Made by a program: the position numbers and the translations under genes
Notes under the pieces: model-generated
Told to the model about the DNA's origin: nothing
The model's database searches: none
The model's input: only the letters and a program-made list of their open reading frames with translations
From: Cavia porcellus
Taxonomy: Eukaryota; Chordata; Mammalia; Rodentia; Caviidae
DNA length: 64,000 bases
Direction: 5' to 3'
NCBI RefSeq assembly: GCF_034190915.1
Contig: NW_026947543.1
Location: 868,001 to 932,000 of the forward strand
Shown: positions 62,528 through 64,000 of the stretch, in pieces
How positions within the stretch are numbered: position 1 is the stretch's first letter
Layout: every line of letters begins with the position of its first letter

Positions 62528-64000
62528 GGATGAATATTCTTGGTCTGGTATGCCACAGGATTCTCACTGAAGGCTTCACTGCTCAGAATTTGGGGATGGA
62601 AATGCTTGCCAATCTACACATGGATGTACTTTCAATGGGATATGAAATATGCCAGGGCCTGGCAGATGTTCTCTGACATGTCCTATCCTTGAGCATATGC
62701 TTTTCTGTTGTCATGTCTGTCATTTGGCTGAGTCCTGTTCCCTAAGCTATTCAGTCAAGACTTGCTGGAATCATTCACCTGCAGTATAAGAGCTTTCTGT
62801 TAAATCTCTCAGCAGAAATCCTCTGCAAGCACATAGCTTTGGATATGAGAGACAGTGGTGGAAGTTGAATTTCAAGGGCAGATATTTGAAAACAATGAAA
62901 CAAGCCCCGAATAAGATCTTTACATGGTTCCCAGATGAATATGTTTGGAAATACGGGGGAAGATGGAGATCAAGTCTGAGAAGAGTGCACATGCATTTTA
63001 AGGTACAAAAACCAGGGAAAAACATGGGAACCAAGAGAGCTGGTTACTTTGATGTAAAAATCTTTGATGATGAAAGGAAAATTATATTCTCATGGTGATT
63101 TAATCAGGCTGTAGCAGTGAAGTTCTCATGGTGGTTGTCCTATGTGTGGCCTTCTGCATTGGCCAGTGGATGCAGGACAGGAGATCTTCAAATAAATCAG
63201 GTGGAACACAAAATAGTGAAAAAAATATCAATCTAAATCCTGTGTATTCCTTCACTGTGAGAACATGTATGGATAATGTCCGGAGTTTCAAAAGAGAAAA
63301 TGTCTATTGGGTCATGGTTTCACCAATGAAATGGTCACTTCACATAACATTTTGAATTTTGCTTTCACAGTTGCTCATGTACCGGGCCTGAGTAAAGCAG
63401 AATGCAGAGTAAGCCTCATCAATAGTTGTGCATTCCATAAGTGGTTTTAAAACCAGTGAAACCCTTTGGACCTAGTGTTTGTATTTAATTGGTTGATTGG
63501 TTTTTCAAATTGTTTGTTTTACTATTTTTAACTTTGGGAGTCATTGAAGCCCTCACTCATAGTGATTTAGACGTCTCCAAAACCTCTGAAGTTATTCATG
63601 TAACAGCTATAACATGTTATAAGTTTCTCCTATTAAAACTTGAAAGACTAACAGACTCTGCTACTTTTCATCTAAATTCAGTGTTGCGCTAAATTCAGTG
63701 TTGGACTTTGATTTACAAGTCCTTTGAAATGTGTCCTCCTCGAGTCACTGGTCGTGCTGGAATGTACTTTCTTGTGAAGACAGGATTTGAGCAAATTGAC
63801 ACAAGTACAGTTTGCCACTACTCTGGACACCTGGTTAAATATCGAGTTGCCTAAATGGTGTGTGTTTTACTTTGATCTCTGCTCACACTTTGCTCATCCA
63901 GTTAGAACCACAGGGCTCCAGGCCATAGCGTTCTAGGCCTAAACAAGAAAATTTCCATTCCGTTTTGGGAGTTCATTCGTCTCTCATAATTACTTTTTCC

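Larger units (their letters stand above)
1..64000 (+). repeat. Macrosatellite array, 16 complete and 1 partial ~3.87 kb units, head to tail
   Basis: The same landmark order recurs from end to end at spacings of 3870-3875 bases, except for two units of 3553 and 3552. All units have the same orientation and no unrelated sequence intervenes. Unit boundaries here are set at the recurring CCATGAGAAAATACC, which is also the first base of the window, so the phase is arbitrary. The B1 SINE inside every unit shows that the ancestral unit was rodent DNA that already held an old B1 before amplification. Variation is mostly point changes and 1-4 base indels. The whole array is read as non-coding. Confidence 0.97.
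61319..64000 (+). repeat. Unit 17 (partial, cut by window end)
   Basis: The first 2682 bases of a unit. The first half matches unit 10 (TTAGGCATTAGG near 62427, TCATGGTGGTTG near 63126). From about 63.5 kb it changes to the unit 1/12/13 type (GACGTCTCCAAAACC, GCTATAAC). It stops before the A-rich tract, ATG frame and B1. Hairpin at 61345-61389. Confidence 0.95.

Noticed and set aside
1..64000. Centromeric satellite (CENP-B box) or CRISPR array
   Set aside because: No CENP-B box consensus was seen, the unit is far longer than typical centromeric monomers, and there is no repeat-spacer pattern. The B1 SINE shows a rodent nuclear genome.

Overview
The window is one uninterrupted tandem array of a roughly 3.87 kb non-coding repeat unit (a macrosatellite) from a rodent genome. 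Counting from the first base, there are 16 complete head-to-tail units and a seventeenth cut off at position 64000. There is no unique flanking sequence, so the array extends beyond both ends. The rodent assignment rests on a degenerate 7SL-derived B1 SINE at the same place in every complete unit. It has the short B1-type gap before the B box and the B1 internal 29-base quasi-duplication, which primate Alu lacks. The sequence is AT-rich and CpG-poor. I cannot name the species or chromosome.

Each unit, in the phase used here, runs in this order: (1) a small hairpin enclosing an octamer motif; (2) about 400 bases without a recognised element; (3) a ~320 bp segment present as two tandem copies (A and B) in all units except 1 and 12; (4) at the end of copy B, a compact promoter-like cluster of palindromic RFX-type X-box, inverted CCAAT box, AP-1 site, X-box-like half site and TATA-like TTTAAATA; (5) about 2 kb with two AATAAA signals, an A-rich tract, a possible short exon and an AG|GTAAG site resembling a recursive splice site; (6) a short ATG frame of 78 codons; (7) the B1 element, ending about 73 bases before the next unit. 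No frame exceeds about 110 codons, both strands carry similar short frames, and most begin only at TTG or GTG. I call no protein-coding gene.

The units are not equivalent. Units 2 to 9 form a two-unit higher-order repeat of about 7.746 kb, with one extra single-unit duplication near 9.3-17.0 kb. Units 1 and 12 both lack the internal duplication and share private variants over 42.3 kb. Units 9-10 and 16-17 are another matching pair, 26.8 kb apart. Several units are mosaics. This is the pattern expected from repeated unequal exchange and gene conversion.

The most interesting possibility is that the array is a row of about 17 similar transcription start regions, some with intact and some with decayed X-box palindromes, that could make a repetitive long non-coding RNA. 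That is inference from motifs only.
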